Below, one piece after another: positions 1-6,246 of a stretch of 8,808 bases of DNA (position 1 is its first letter; the number at the start of each line of letters is the position of its first letter). The DNA lies in assembly GCA_012515455.1 (NCBI GenBank), contig JAAYYJ010000096.1:1-8808 (forward strand), in the 5' to 3' direction. The notes under the pieces were generated by a model that saw only the letters and a list, made by a program, of their open reading frames with translations, ran no database searches and was not told where the DNA came from. The stretch is from Oligosphaeraceae bacterium. Its GTDB lineage: Bacteria > Verrucomicrobiota > Lentisphaeria > Oligosphaerales > Oligosphaeraceae. A program made the translations under genes and the position numbers.

Positions 1-237
1 GTTCATTGCGGTGCCGGTCCGCGTGCGGCGCAGTGCCTGGTCCTGGGCGCCAAAGCCCGGGCAGTGCTGCAGGGGCGGGTCAATGTCTCCTGCGCTGATG
101 TGAAGGCCCTTGCCCTGCCGGTTCTCAGACATCGCATCTTCACTAATTTCTCCGCTGATTCAGAGGGCATCAGCGTGGATGACCTTATTCGCAAATTATT
201 GATCACAACCCCGGAACCAAGCGAAAAAGATTATTAA
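1..237 (+). CDS. MoxR-family AAA+ ATPase, C-terminal fragment (5' end outside window)
   Basis: The first 78 codons are open in frame 1 and end at TAA (235-237). The fragment matches the C-terminal lid domain of MoxR ATPases: GAGPRAAQCL (family usually GASPRA), a helix ending in LQGR, then ADVKALALPVLRHRI (family: DDVKALAPPVLRHRL), then EGISVDDLIRKLL. MoxR proteins are AAA+ chaperone-like ATPases that often act with a VWA-domain or DUF58 partner in metal-cofactor insertion or envelope stress functions. The Walker A and B motifs lie upstream of the window, so catalytic competence cannot be judged. A DUF58 or VWA gene often follows moxR, but none does here: the next gene is a prepilin after a 305-nt gap. 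Any partner gene must lie upstream or elsewhere. The tail after RKLL (ITTPEPSEKDY) is short and polar. Confidence 0.88.
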   Translation, partial: VHCGAGPRAAQCLVLGAKARAVLQGRVNVSCADVKALALPVLRHRIFTNFSADSEGISVDDLIRKLLITTPEPSEKDY

Positions 238-280
238 GTGTAGATTTCCGCTGGTTTTTCCGTACTTAAGGACAACACCA

Positions 281-310
281 TATCACCGGTTTGCTAAAAA
301 ACTGGTGGTA
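281..310 (+). other. 12-bp stem-loop downstream of the MoxR gene
   Basis: Positions 281-292 pair with 299-310 around a 6-nt loop (293-298), giving 12 pairs of which two are G-U wobbles. The stem starts 44 nt after the MoxR stop codon. No T-run follows it, so it is not a classical intrinsic terminator. It could protect the 3' end of the upstream mRNA or act together with the T-rich element further on. The pairing is read directly; the role is inference. Confidence 0.5.
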
Positions 311-381
311 GCCTGCCGTTGTGGGCCTGTGTGCTGTGTTTGTGCCGGCATAAAAATCACGAAAATACCGACTTTGTCATG

Positions 382-428
382 ACCTAACAACCTTTTTTGG
401 GGTTTTTTAGGTTTTTTAGGTTTTTTAC
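382..428 (+). terminator. Probable T-rich terminator containing a 9-bp triplet repeat
   Basis: Positions 382-387 (ACCTAA) can pair with 407-412 (TTAGGT), and 389-392 (AACC) with 401-404 (GGTT). This makes an interrupted stem followed by T-runs at 412-417 and 421-426. The same stretch holds three tandem copies of a 9-mer, GTTTTTTAG (402-410 and 411-419), the third ending in AC (420-428). It is the most plausible end for the MoxR transcript, about 145 nt after its stop. The low-complexity repeat could equally come from slippage, so the terminator call is moderate. Confidence 0.4.
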
Positions 429-456
429 TTGAAAAATACAAAAATTACAGTACATT
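429..456 (+). promoter_or_regulatory. Candidate sigma70-type promoter for the prepilin-like gene
   Basis: TTGAAA (429-434) resembles a -35 box. It is separated by 16 nt from TACATT (451-456), a 4/6 match to the -10 consensus. The surroundings are strongly AT-rich and the site lies about 85 nt before the start codon. A short stem-loop, CATTGA (480-485) with TCAATG (491-496), would fall in the leader. Sigma-factor preferences in this phylum are not something I can verify, so this is tentative. Confidence 0.3.
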
Positions 457-542
457 TCTTAAATTGTCTTAGAAATGGGCATTGAGTTTTTCAATGATTT
501 TATCAGTCATCTACCGGCAAGCATGCAAAAGGAAAATTGATT

Positions 543-1325
543 ATGCGTACTTTTTCCCGCCATTCGTTCACATTAATTGAGTTGCTGGTGGTCATAGCGA
601 TCATCGCGGTTCTGGCGGCGATGCTTTTGCCTGCCTTAAGCAAAGCCCGTGAGAAAGCTGTGAGCGCCTCCTGCTCCAGCAATCTGAAGCAGATTGGCAC
701 CGCATCGGCGATGTACACTGATGCCCACAACGACTACTTGGTCTGGGGTTATGCTAAGCGTGGCACCGGCAACACCTACTGGCCCGGCCTGTTGCGGATT
801 TATACCGGCGACACCAAGGTCTTCACCTGCCGTATGTCGACCAAAGACGGCATCCTTCCGGCTGATATTATCAGCGATGACGATCCGGACAAGGCCAATC
901 TTGACCCCAACGGAGATGAGAGCACTTGGGAGTTGGGCTATGGCATTAACCAGACCTACAACAGCAGCGATGGCACCGCCAATCTGGTCGGCCTGGCACC
1001 GGGAAACGGCGATATGCGCATCGACAAAGGCTGGCTGGTCACTACCATTCCTGACATCCAGACCATCCAGTTCTCCTGCAATGTCCCCAGTGGCACTAAT
1101 GACTATTGGGTCGGGATTTATGATGCCAATGCCGTAACCGGCTCAGCTACCGCGAACTTACCCCCTGAATACACTCGGGTCAGCAATGGAACCCACGCCA
1201 GTGTCACCGGCATGAAACCCTGGCCACACGGCGGCCGCGCGAATTTCTGCTTCCTGGATGGTCATGTGGCTGCCTACAAGGAGACCGAAACTAAACGTCG
1301 CTACTGGACAGCGCTGAAAGACTGA
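543..1325 (+). CDS. Prepilin-like protein with N-terminal methylation motif and H-X9-DG C-terminus
   Basis: This 260-residue protein begins with a short basic leader (MRTFSRHS), then the class III/type IV prepilin motif FTLIELLVV (residues 9-17). A hydrophobic helix runs to about residue 31 and is followed by LSKAREKA. Cleavage is expected between S8 and F9, leaving the conserved glutamate (E13) at position +5 of the mature protein. Near the C-terminus, H229 is followed by nine residues and then D239-G240, the H-X9-DG motif of prepilin-associated proteins common in Planctomycetes, Verrucomicrobia and Lentisphaerae. There are three downstream-domain cysteines (C96, C179, C236) besides C44. The ATG at 543 is preferred over a TTG two codons upstream because AAAAGGA (527-533) lies 9 nt before it. 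The gene stands alone between a candidate promoter and a strong terminator. Such proteins are thought to be pseudopilins or surface-exposed proteins; the exact function is unknown. The usual -1 glycine is serine here. Confidence 0.9.
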   Translation: MRTFSRHSFTLIELLVVIAIIAVLAAMLLPALSKAREKAVSASCSSNLKQIGTASAMYTDAHNDYLVWGYAKRGTGNTYWPGLLRIYTGDTKVFTCRMSTKDGILPADIISDDDPDKANLDPNGDESTWELGYGINQTYNSSDGTANLVGLAPGNGDMRIDKGWLVTTIPDIQTIQFSCNVPSGTNDYWVGIYDANAVTGSATANLPPEYTRVSNGTHASVTGMKPWPHGGRANFCFLDGHVAAYKETETKRRYWTALKD

Positions 1326-1356
1326 GTTCCGGCCGCTGGACCTGTTTGAAAACAGT

Positions 1357-1400
1357 ACGCCCCCGCGTTTCCACTTGGAATCGCGGGGGCGTTTTGTTTT
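1357..1400 (+). terminator. Strong intrinsic terminator after the prepilin-like gene
   Basis: ACGCCCCCGCG (1357-1367) pairs perfectly with CGCGGGGGCGT (1382-1392). The inner TTCCA/TGGAA pairing can extend the stem. TTTTGTTTT follows on the + strand, a textbook Rho-independent terminator 31 nt after the prepilin stop. The ribF gene ends at 1435 on the opposite strand and transcribes toward this hairpin. On that strand the stem is followed by ACTGTTTTC, a weaker T-run, so it may also terminate the minus-strand cluster. Confidence 0.9.
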
Positions 1401-1434
1401 GTGCGCACCGGCCGATGCTTCGAATGGAACCTGG

Positions 1435-2376
1435 TCAGGCCGCGCCGGTGCTGCCGGCGGAATGGCAGGCGATAATTTGTTTCGCTTGCTCCAGGTCACA
1501 GGCAATCTGCCGGGCGAGCTCGTCCCGGGAAGAGAATTTCCGGCTCGGCCGCAGGAATTCAAGGGGTTGCACGCTGACCTCCCGGTCATAGAGGTCTCCT
1601 GAGAAGGAGAACAGATGCAACTCAATGACCACTGCGCTGCTGCCCTCTCTGCGGATGGTCGGAGCATCACCAATGTAGACGATGCCGGGATGGGCCTTGG
1701 TCTCCGGTGCCAGTCTTATCCAGGCGGCATAGACACCATAGGGGGGCAGCTGCTGCAGGGGGTTGGCGATATTGGCGGTGGGGCAATGCAGTTTTTCCCC
1801 GGCCAGACCCAGCCCGTGACTGACAACGCCTTGCAGGCAATAGGGGCGCCCCAGCATCGCCTCCGCCTCGGACAGTTGCCCCGCGGCAATGGCTGCCCGA
1901 ATGCGGGTGCTGCTGATTGGCGCACCGTTATGCCAGAGTGGCGGCACCACGCTGGTCGGGATGCCGTGCTCTGCGCCCAGGCGCTGCAGCAGCTCCGCGT
2001 CGCCACAATGGCCGCGCCCGAAGCGCCATTCCGCACCCACGCAGAATGCAGCCAGGTTATAAACCGAAAAGATATGCTGCTCCAGGAATTCCTGCGGGCT
2101 CAAGGCGGCAATGCTGTGGTCGAACGGGAAACAAATCGGCTCTTCTACTCCGGCCTGCTGCAGCAGGGAGATTTTTTCCGCGCGGGAACAGAGCATCCTG
2201 GGGGCGCTGGCCGGAGTCAATACTGATTTTGGGGACGGGTCGAAGAACAGCGCTGCACTGCGGGCGGCAAAGCACCGGGCCAGCTCTTGCAATGCCTGGA
2301 AGAGCCGCTGATGTCCGCGATGCACACCGTCAAAGACCCCGAAAGCCAATACGACCTGTCCGGTTCTCGCACTCAT
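1435..2376 (-). CDS. ribF: Bifunctional riboflavin kinase / FAD synthetase RibF
   Basis: The 313-residue length fits the RibF family. The N-terminal FAD synthetase (nucleotidyltransferase) domain has GVFDGVHRGH (13-22, family GxFDGVHxGH), FFDPSP (44-49), GAEWRFGRG (114-122) and SSTRIR (155-160). The C-terminal flavokinase domain has PTAN (199-202), PYGVYAAW (212-219), IGDAPT (235-240), IELHLFSFSGDLY (251-263) and LRPSRKF (275-281). The enzyme phosphorylates riboflavin to FMN and then adenylylates FMN to FAD in the cytoplasm. E252 probably corresponds to the catalytic glutamate. The segment before PTAN reads GEKLHC where the family usually has GRxLGF, which is unusual. The start ATG (2376-2374) overlaps the truB stop TGA (2375-2373) as ATGA, which implies translational coupling. 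It is the last gene of the minus-strand run. No FMN riboswitch is expected, because the gene has no leader of its own. Confidence 0.93.
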   Translation of the reverse strand: MSARTGQVVLAFGVFDGVHRGHQRLFQALQELARCFAARSAALFFDPSPKSVLTPASAPRMLCSRAEKISLLQQAGVEEPICFPFDHSIAALSPQEFLEQHIFSVYNLAAFCVGAEWRFGRGHCGDAELLQRLGAEHGIPTSVVPPLWHNGAPISSTRIRAAIAAGQLSEAEAMLGRPYCLQGVVSHGLGLAGEKLHCPTANIANPLQQLPPYGVYAAWIRLAPETKAHPGIVYIGDAPTIRREGSSAVVIELHLFSFSGDLYDREVSVQPLEFLRPSRKFSSRDELARQIACDLEQAKQIIACHSAGSTGAA

Positions 2377-3080
2377 GCGTCAATCACCAGCATATTATTT
2401 TGCAGTTCGGGCAGTTCCCAGGACTTCAATTCGCACATGGCATGCGCATTCTCAATCCTGAACTGTCCGCTGGCCAGCCGTCGCAGTTCCTGCAAGTGCG
2501 CGCCGCAGCCCAGGCGCTGCCCGAGGTCAGCAGCCAGGGTCCGGATGTACGTGCCCTTGGAACAACGCACCACGAAGTCCACTTCCGGCAGCCGGAAAGC
2601 GGTCAGGTCAAAGGCATGAATGGTCACCGGCCGCGGCTCCCGGGCGATGACTTTGCCTTGCCGGGCCAGTTTGTACAGCGCTTGACCGTGGACCTTCAAA
2701 GCCGAAACCATCGGCGGGACCTGCAGTTGCGGCCCCAGGAACGCCTGGCTGGCCGCCTGCACCGCGTCTGCACTGATGGCGCTGGTACTGCACTCGGCGG
2801 TGACCGTGCCGGTCCGGTCCTGGCTGTCGGTCTCCACCCCGAGGCGGATGGTCCCGGAGTAGGTCTTGTCCTGCCCCAGCAGCTGGTCCTGGAGTTTGGT
2901 AGCTTTTCCCAGCAGCAGCACCAGCAATCCGGTGGCGAAGGGGTCGAGAGTACCGCAATGGCCGCATTTATCCAGATTAAAACGGCGGCGCACGAAATTC
3001 ACCACGTCGTGGCTGGTCCAATCCGGTTCCTTGTCCACCAGCAGCAGGCCATTGAGATGGTTCTGGTCAATTTTATTCAC
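2373..3080 (-). CDS. truB: tRNA pseudouridine(55) synthase TruB
   Basis: TruB isomerises U55 of the tRNA T-loop to pseudouridine. The 235-residue protein carries the family signature: GLLLVDKEPDWTSHDVV (11-27), GHCGTLDPFATGLL (40-53) with catalytic D46, KTYSGTIRLG (72-81), VPPMVSALKVHGQALYKLAR (121-140), CSKGTYIRTLA (173-183) and HLQELRRLASGQF (195-207). It lacks a separate PUA domain, ending shortly after the catalytic core like the shorter bacterial forms. The start is GTG (3080-3078). It overlaps the end of the upstream GTPase gene by 8 nt (that stop is at 3075-3073), and no strong Shine-Dalgarno is visible, so translation probably depends on coupling. An internal start would remove conserved residues only if it lay beyond about residue 11, so the exact start carries mild uncertainty. 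Confidence 0.94.
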   Translation of the reverse strand: MNKIDQNHLNGLLLVDKEPDWTSHDVVNFVRRRFNLDKCGHCGTLDPFATGLLVLLLGKATKLQDQLLGQDKTYSGTIRLGVETDSQDRTGTVTAECSTSAISADAVQAASQAFLGPQLQVPPMVSALKVHGQALYKLARQGKVIAREPRPVTIHAFDLTAFRLPEVDFVVRCSKGTYIRTLAADLGQRLGCGAHLQELRRLASGQFRIENAHAMCELKSWELPELQNNMLVIDA

Positions 3081-3960
3081 AGGTGCATTCTTGTGGATTT
3101 TGCAAGGTATAGCGTCCCAGACGACCGTTGCGGAATTCTTTCAGCAACGCTACTGACGCGCGTTCGCAGTCCGGCAGGCCACCGGGCAGCAGCAAGCCCC
3201 GGCGCAGAGCCAGGGCGGCCAGGAATTCTGCCGGCGGTGCCGGTCTTTCCGGCATATCGAGGCTGGCGAAGGGATCGCTGCCGGCGGCCTCACGCAATTT
3301 CAGGACCAGGTACTCCGCGACCATATTGATTCCCACCACCTCGTCCTTGATATTGCCCAGGACGGTAAGCAGCAGTTCGTGGCATTTGTCGCTGATGCTG
3401 GGCCAGAGCACCCCAGGGGTGTCCAGCAGCTCGACCCCGCCCTGCAGTGGTATCCACTGATTCTGGAGAGTGACACCGGGCTTCGGACCTACCAGGGCCC
3501 GTTTTTTTTCATGCAGGCGGTTGACCAGAGTGGATTTGCCGATATTGGGAACCCCGACAATCATAATCCGCACCGGCCGGAGCAGCGGCCGGGTGGCTCC
3601 CCGGGCACTGCGTTCTGCCAGGACGGTCTGCTTCCAGAGCTGCACCAGGACCTGGACATTGGCAATCCGGCGCGAATCCAGGAAGAAAATCTGCTGCTGG
3701 CGCTGCTTGAACCACTGCGCCCAGGCGCAGGAGCAGCTGCGGTCAGCCAGATCGGCTTTGTTGGCCACCATAAGATGAGGGCGGTCCAGCTGCAGAGTCT
3801 GCAGCCAAGGGTTGCGGGTAGCCAGAGGAGCCCGCGCATCCACCAGCTCCACCAGCAAATCAACCAATTTCAGGGCTTCCTGCATCTTCCGCCCGGCCTT
3901 GAGCATGTGCCCGGGATACCAGCCGGTCAGAGGATAGATATTGTAATCAGTGCTGTGCAT
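3073..3960 (-). CDS. rbgA: Ribosome-assembly GTPase, YlqF/RbgA type (circularly permuted)
   Basis: The GTPase motifs occur in permuted order, the hallmark of the YlqF/YawG family: G4 NKAD (67-70) comes first, then G1 GVPNIGKST (136-144), the G2 threonine in PGVT (161-164), and G3 DTPG (180-183). The N-terminus has WYPGHM (14-19) and DARAP (41-45), both typical of RbgA/YlqF. In Bacillus RbgA promotes a late step of 50S subunit maturation. The 295-residue length is normal. The frame stays open upstream to 4161, but that extension overlaps the neighbouring gene and lacks family resemblance. The ATG at 3960 puts WYPGHM at the usual distance from the start. The 43-nt gap to the preceding stop contains a small stem-loop. 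The gene sits directly before truB, where many bacteria have rbfA, so this operon also pairs ribosome assembly with tRNA modification. The C-terminal domain, about residues 185-295, is less conserved. Confidence 0.9.
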   Translation of the reverse strand: MHSTDYNIYPLTGWYPGHMLKAGRKMQEALKLVDLLVELVDARAPLATRNPWLQTLQLDRPHLMVANKADLADRSCSCAWAQWFKQRQQQIFFLDSRRIANVQVLVQLWKQTVLAERSARGATRPLLRPVRIMIVGVPNIGKSTLVNRLHEKKRALVGPKPGVTLQNQWIPLQGGVELLDTPGVLWPSISDKCHELLLTVLGNIKDEVVGINMVAEYLVLKLREAAGSDPFASLDMPERPAPPAEFLAALALRRGLLLPGGLPDCERASVALLKEFRNGRLGRYTLQNPQECTCE

Positions 3961-3980
3961 GGTCAAATGCCTGCTCTGCA

Positions 3981-3997
3981 GACGGCAATCAGCCGTC
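3981..3997 (-). other. Small stem-loop between the 407-residue gene and rbgA
   Basis: GACGGC (3981-3986) pairs with GCCGTC (3992-3997) around a 5-nt loop. It lies in the 43-nt gap between two minus-strand genes, with no T-run on either side. It might modulate readthrough or mRNA processing, or have no role. Only the pairing is observed. Confidence 0.3.
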
Positions 3998-4003
3998 CGC
4001 GGC

Positions 4004-5227
4004 TTATTCCTCCTCCTCGTCGTCGTCCCGGTCTTCCAGCAGACGGAAGCCGTTGCTGGCGCCCAGACAGGAGAGAGAGACCAGACTTTGCCAGGGCTCC
4101 GGCTGCAGGATGTCGATTTCCCACTGCTCGCCCAGGCGCTGGCGCATCCAGGTGCTGACATCGAGAATCGCCAGCAGGTCCCAGTGCGGGGTCGGTCCGC
4201 GCCGGCTGCAGTGCACTCCGTCCAAACAGAGTCCGGGGCTCATCCCCCCGCTGATCAGCAATGCTCCCTGAGGGGCATAATCGGCCAGCTGGCGGATGAT
4301 CCGCCGCACGTATTTCTGGGTGACCTTGCTCTCCCAACAGATTTCGCCGTCACCGCTGCGCCGGGCCTGCCGGGGCAACGGCAGGGTACGAAAATCCAGA
4401 CTGAGGGATGGGCAGTCGCCGCAGGCGAGCAGCTCCTGGCGCACCAGTTCTCCGCTGGCGGTAAAAGACAGCGGCCGGTACCGGTGCGGGTCCGGTGCGG
4501 GTCTGACCAAGGCCGGTGCCGACCAAGCCAGATAGGAGGTGAAACGATATTCCCGGGCTTCGGGCTGTAGCGGCGGCTGGTCCGCCCCGGCGACGGCAAT
4601 ACAGCGCTGGCAGAGCAGTCCGCGGCGGCTGTTGGTCAGGCGCAGAATCTGCCTGGCTTGCGGGACCAGCCCCTGGATGCTGCGCCAGAGATCGTCGCCC
4701 AGGCCGAATTCGAGTTGTTGCCCGGAGTCATTGGCACAGATCAGGAGCAAGGGCAAGGGCGAGAATTCCAGCACACCGTTCTCGGGCAGTGCCTGCCAGC
4801 CGGGCGTCTGCCCTTGCTCCAGGTCTGCGGGTGCGGGAAACAGGAACACCTTCCGCCAGGTTCCCGGCAGGAAAAACGACCCCTGCTCGCAGGCATCCTG
4901 GATTAACCCGCCGCGGTGCCAATGCCAGTCACTGGTGATGCGGGCATGGTTGGCGGCATAGCGGATAGTCTGGCGCAGAGTGGTGCTGCCGCCCGCACCG
5001 GGGAAGGCCCCCTCGCCGGAAAAAACCGCCGCGCCGGCTTTGCGGAAGAGCTTCATCTTCTGGCACAGCATGGCCTTGCCGTTGTGGTCATCAAGTCGGC
5101 AGTCATAATCGCACAACAGCGTCAGGCCGCCGACTTGCAATGCGGTCGGGCCGACCGGATAATCGCTGTCATGCTGCAGAAGCCAATCCGCGCTGGGATG
5201 ACGCAGGTCGTTGCTCAATTTATCCAT
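4004..5227 (-). CDS. Unrecognised 407-residue cytoplasmic protein
   Basis: I do not recognise this family. The frame has coding-like composition and a clear start: ATG at 5227 preceded by GGAG, about 5 nt away. There is no signal peptide or membrane helix. The sequence looks strand-rich, with alternating hydrophobic segments such as GGLTLLCDYDC (33-43), GVLEFSPLPLLLIC (151-164) and PSLSLDFRTLPLP (273-285). A tryptophan/histidine-rich patch, DWHWHRGG (100-107), and a glycine-rich stretch, GEGAFPGAGG (71-80), stand out. It has about 15 cysteines, including the close pairs C206/C209 and C269/C272; C40/C43 fall at 39 and 43. The protein ends in an acidic tail, DRDDDEEEE (399-407), encoded by GAC/GAG triplet runs. 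It is followed by rbgA (43-nt gap) and preceded by the Minf_1886-family gene (76-nt gap). That context suggests a housekeeping or lineage-specific role, but I assign none. A beta-sandwich or sugar-mutarotase-like fold is a weak guess. Confidence 0.75.
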   Translation of the reverse strand: MDKLSNDLRHPSADWLLQHDSDYPVGPTALQVGGLTLLCDYDCRLDDHNGKAMLCQKMKLFRKAGAAVFSGEGAFPGAGGSTTLRQTIRYAANHARITSDWHWHRGGLIQDACEQGSFFLPGTWRKVFLFPAPADLEQGQTPGWQALPENGVLEFSPLPLLLICANDSGQQLEFGLGDDLWRSIQGLVPQARQILRLTNSRRGLLCQRCIAVAGADQPPLQPEAREYRFTSYLAWSAPALVRPAPDPHRYRPLSFTASGELVRQELLACGDCPSLSLDFRTLPLPRQARRSGDGEICWESKVTQKYVRRIIRQLADYAPQGALLISGGMSPGLCLDGVHCSRRGPTPHWDLLAILDVSTWMRQRLGEQWEIDILQPEPWQSLVSLSCLGASNGFRLLEDRDDDEEEE

Positions 5228-5239
5228 TTTTCTCCGCGG

Positions 5240-5253
5240 GCAGGAATTCCTGC
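5240..5253. other. Perfect 14-bp palindrome upstream of the 407-residue gene
   Basis: GCAGGAATTCCTGC reads identically on both strands and lies 13 nt before the start codon at 5227, just upstream of its Shine-Dalgarno. It could fold as a 5-bp stem with an AATT loop or bind a dimeric protein. No function is established, and a chance 14-bp palindrome is uncommon but possible. Confidence 0.35.
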
Positions 5254-5303
5254 TGCTCTGTCCGAGGGTGAGATCCGGCGCCCAATCGTCCCCGGGAATA
5301 CTT

Positions 5304-5726
5304 CTAAAGGCTGATCACCGGCATCTTCCGGGGTTGGCCGCTGGCCTGAAACGGTGCGACAAAGGCGTCATGAAAGCTGAACCGCTGGTTAAAATCCTCA
5401 CGGGAATCCTTTTCGCTGGTGCCCAGCAGCTTGAATTCTGCGAGATTGAAGACGATATTGCCGAAATCGTCGGTGCTGTTGACCTTCCACGCCTGGAGGA
5501 CGTCGATAGCCATACAGCCGTATTTAACCAGCAGCAGTTTCTTCATGCCTTGCAGCAGCTGCAGGCTGCTGATATGCTTCTCTTTGCTCTGGTGCTTCTT
5601 CATGGCAATTTCACGGGCGATGATGTTCACCGCCTGGCAGACAAAAAGGTATGCCGCACGGTCATATCGGTTATCCTTGGCCAGCAGGATATCCAACCTG
5701 GCTTCGCGTTCTGCATCCGCATCCAT
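5304..5726 (-). CDS. Minf_1886-family protein (Planctomycetes/Verrucomicrobia-restricted)
   Basis: This 140-residue soluble protein matches, by recall, the uncharacterised Minf_1886 family (TIGR04138), which is largely confined to Planctomycetes, Verrucomicrobia and relatives. The recognisable parts are RYDRAAYLFVCQAV (20-33), HISSLQLLQGMKKLLLVKYG (51-70), and the most conserved stretch, STDDFGNIVFNL (84-95), followed by EKDSREDF (105-112) and FHDAFVAPF (118-126). No enzymatic motif or domain of known function is visible and the biochemical role is unknown. Its ATG (5726) lies 2 nt after the stop of the HIT gene (5731-5729) with no good Shine-Dalgarno close by, so translation is probably coupled to the HIT gene. 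The extra C-terminal tail after residue 127 is basic and short. Confidence 0.85.
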   Translation of the reverse strand: MDADAEREARLDILLAKDNRYDRAAYLFVCQAVNIIAREIAMKKHQSKEKHISSLQLLQGMKKLLLVKYGCMAIDVLQAWKVNSTDDFGNIVFNLAEFKLLGTSEKDSREDFNQRFSFHDAFVAPFQASGQPRKMPVISL

Positions 5727-5728
5727 AT

Positions 5729-6157
5729 TCAGAGGTCGATCCTTTTCTGCAGGCTTGCAGCCAATTCATTCATCGCCGCAGTATCGGAGTATTTCTTATG
5801 CGAGATATTCAACAACGGCGCATCATCAACCAAACGGGGAATCACATGCAGATGACAGTGAGGCACTTCCTGCCCTGCGCAACGGCCGTTGTTCAGCAGA
5901 AGGTTGAAGCCCTCGGCCTTCAGTTCACGCATCTGCGCCACCGCAATTTTCGGCGCGATGCACATCATCCGGGTCAGATATTCCTGCGGCAGGGTAGTGA
6001 TGCTGTGATGATGGTCCTTGGGGACAATCAGGGCATGACCGTAATTGAACGGCGCGATATCCAGGAAGGCCAGAACCAGATCGTCTTCATAGACCTTGCT
6101 GCAGGGAATCTCACCTTGGATAATTTTGCAGAACACACAATCATTTACTAACGGCAT
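5729..6157 (-). CDS. HIT-family (histidine triad) nucleotide hydrolase, Hint-like
   Basis: The 142-residue protein has the histidine triad HCHLHV (H100, H102, H104; H102 is the expected nucleophile) followed by IPR, the N-terminal CVFCKI (C7, C10; zinc-type cysteines of one HIT subgroup), IPCSKVYEDD (17-26), FLDIAPFNYGH (31-41) and ALIVPKDH (42-49). HIT hydrolases act on AMP-linked phosphoramidates or dinucleoside polyphosphates; the specific substrate is unknown. A perfect AAGGAGG (6170-6164) lies 6 nt before the ATG at 6157 and fixes the start, although the frame remains open far upstream into the EamA gene. The gene is followed after 2 nt by the Minf_1886-family gene. The strong ribosome site and the 89-nt gap after the permease suggest it may also start its own transcript. 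Confidence 0.93.
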   Translation of the reverse strand: MPLVNDCVFCKIIQGEIPCSKVYEDDLVLAFLDIAPFNYGHALIVPKDHHHSITTLPQEYLTRMMCIAPKIAVAQMRELKAEGFNLLLNNGRCAGQEVPHCHLHVIPRLVDDAPLLNISHKKYSDTAAMNELAASLQKRIDL

Positions 6158-6163
6158 GGTTTT

Positions 6164-6170
6164 CCTCCTT
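6164..6170 (-). promoter_or_regulatory. Strong Shine-Dalgarno AAGGAGG of the HIT gene
   Basis: On the minus strand AAGGAGG lies 6 nt upstream of the ATG at 6157. It is the strongest ribosome-binding site in the window, and it decides the HIT start against a much longer open frame reaching position 6703. Confidence 0.9.
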
Positions 6171-6246
6171 GCAAACAACAGAGCGCCCGTGTACCGGGGT
6201 AAAACGGCAGACACTATAATGTAACAGCTAATTGCGGGGCGGCAAG

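Noticed and set aside
1917..3329. A 470-codon open frame on the + strand
   Set aside because: It lies antisense to ribF, truB and rbgA, all with clear family motifs. Its translation is rich in Arg/Pro/Gln/Ala and shows no domain; it is a by-product of GC-rich codons on the other strand.
3379..4158. A 259-codon open frame on the + strand
   Set aside because: Antisense to rbgA and part of the 407-residue gene, with low-complexity Pro/Gln/Arg composition and no recognisable motif.
3961..4161. N-terminal extension of rbgA to position 4161
   Set aside because: It overlaps the end of the upstream gene in another frame, and the family N-terminus (WYPGHM near residue 14) fits the ATG at 3960.
6215..6220. 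A perfect TATAAT on the + strand between the permease and HIT genes
   Set aside because: No suitable -35 box lies 16-18 nt upstream and no + strand gene follows. On the minus strand the same site gives TATAGT without a good -35, so a HIT promoter here is not supported.
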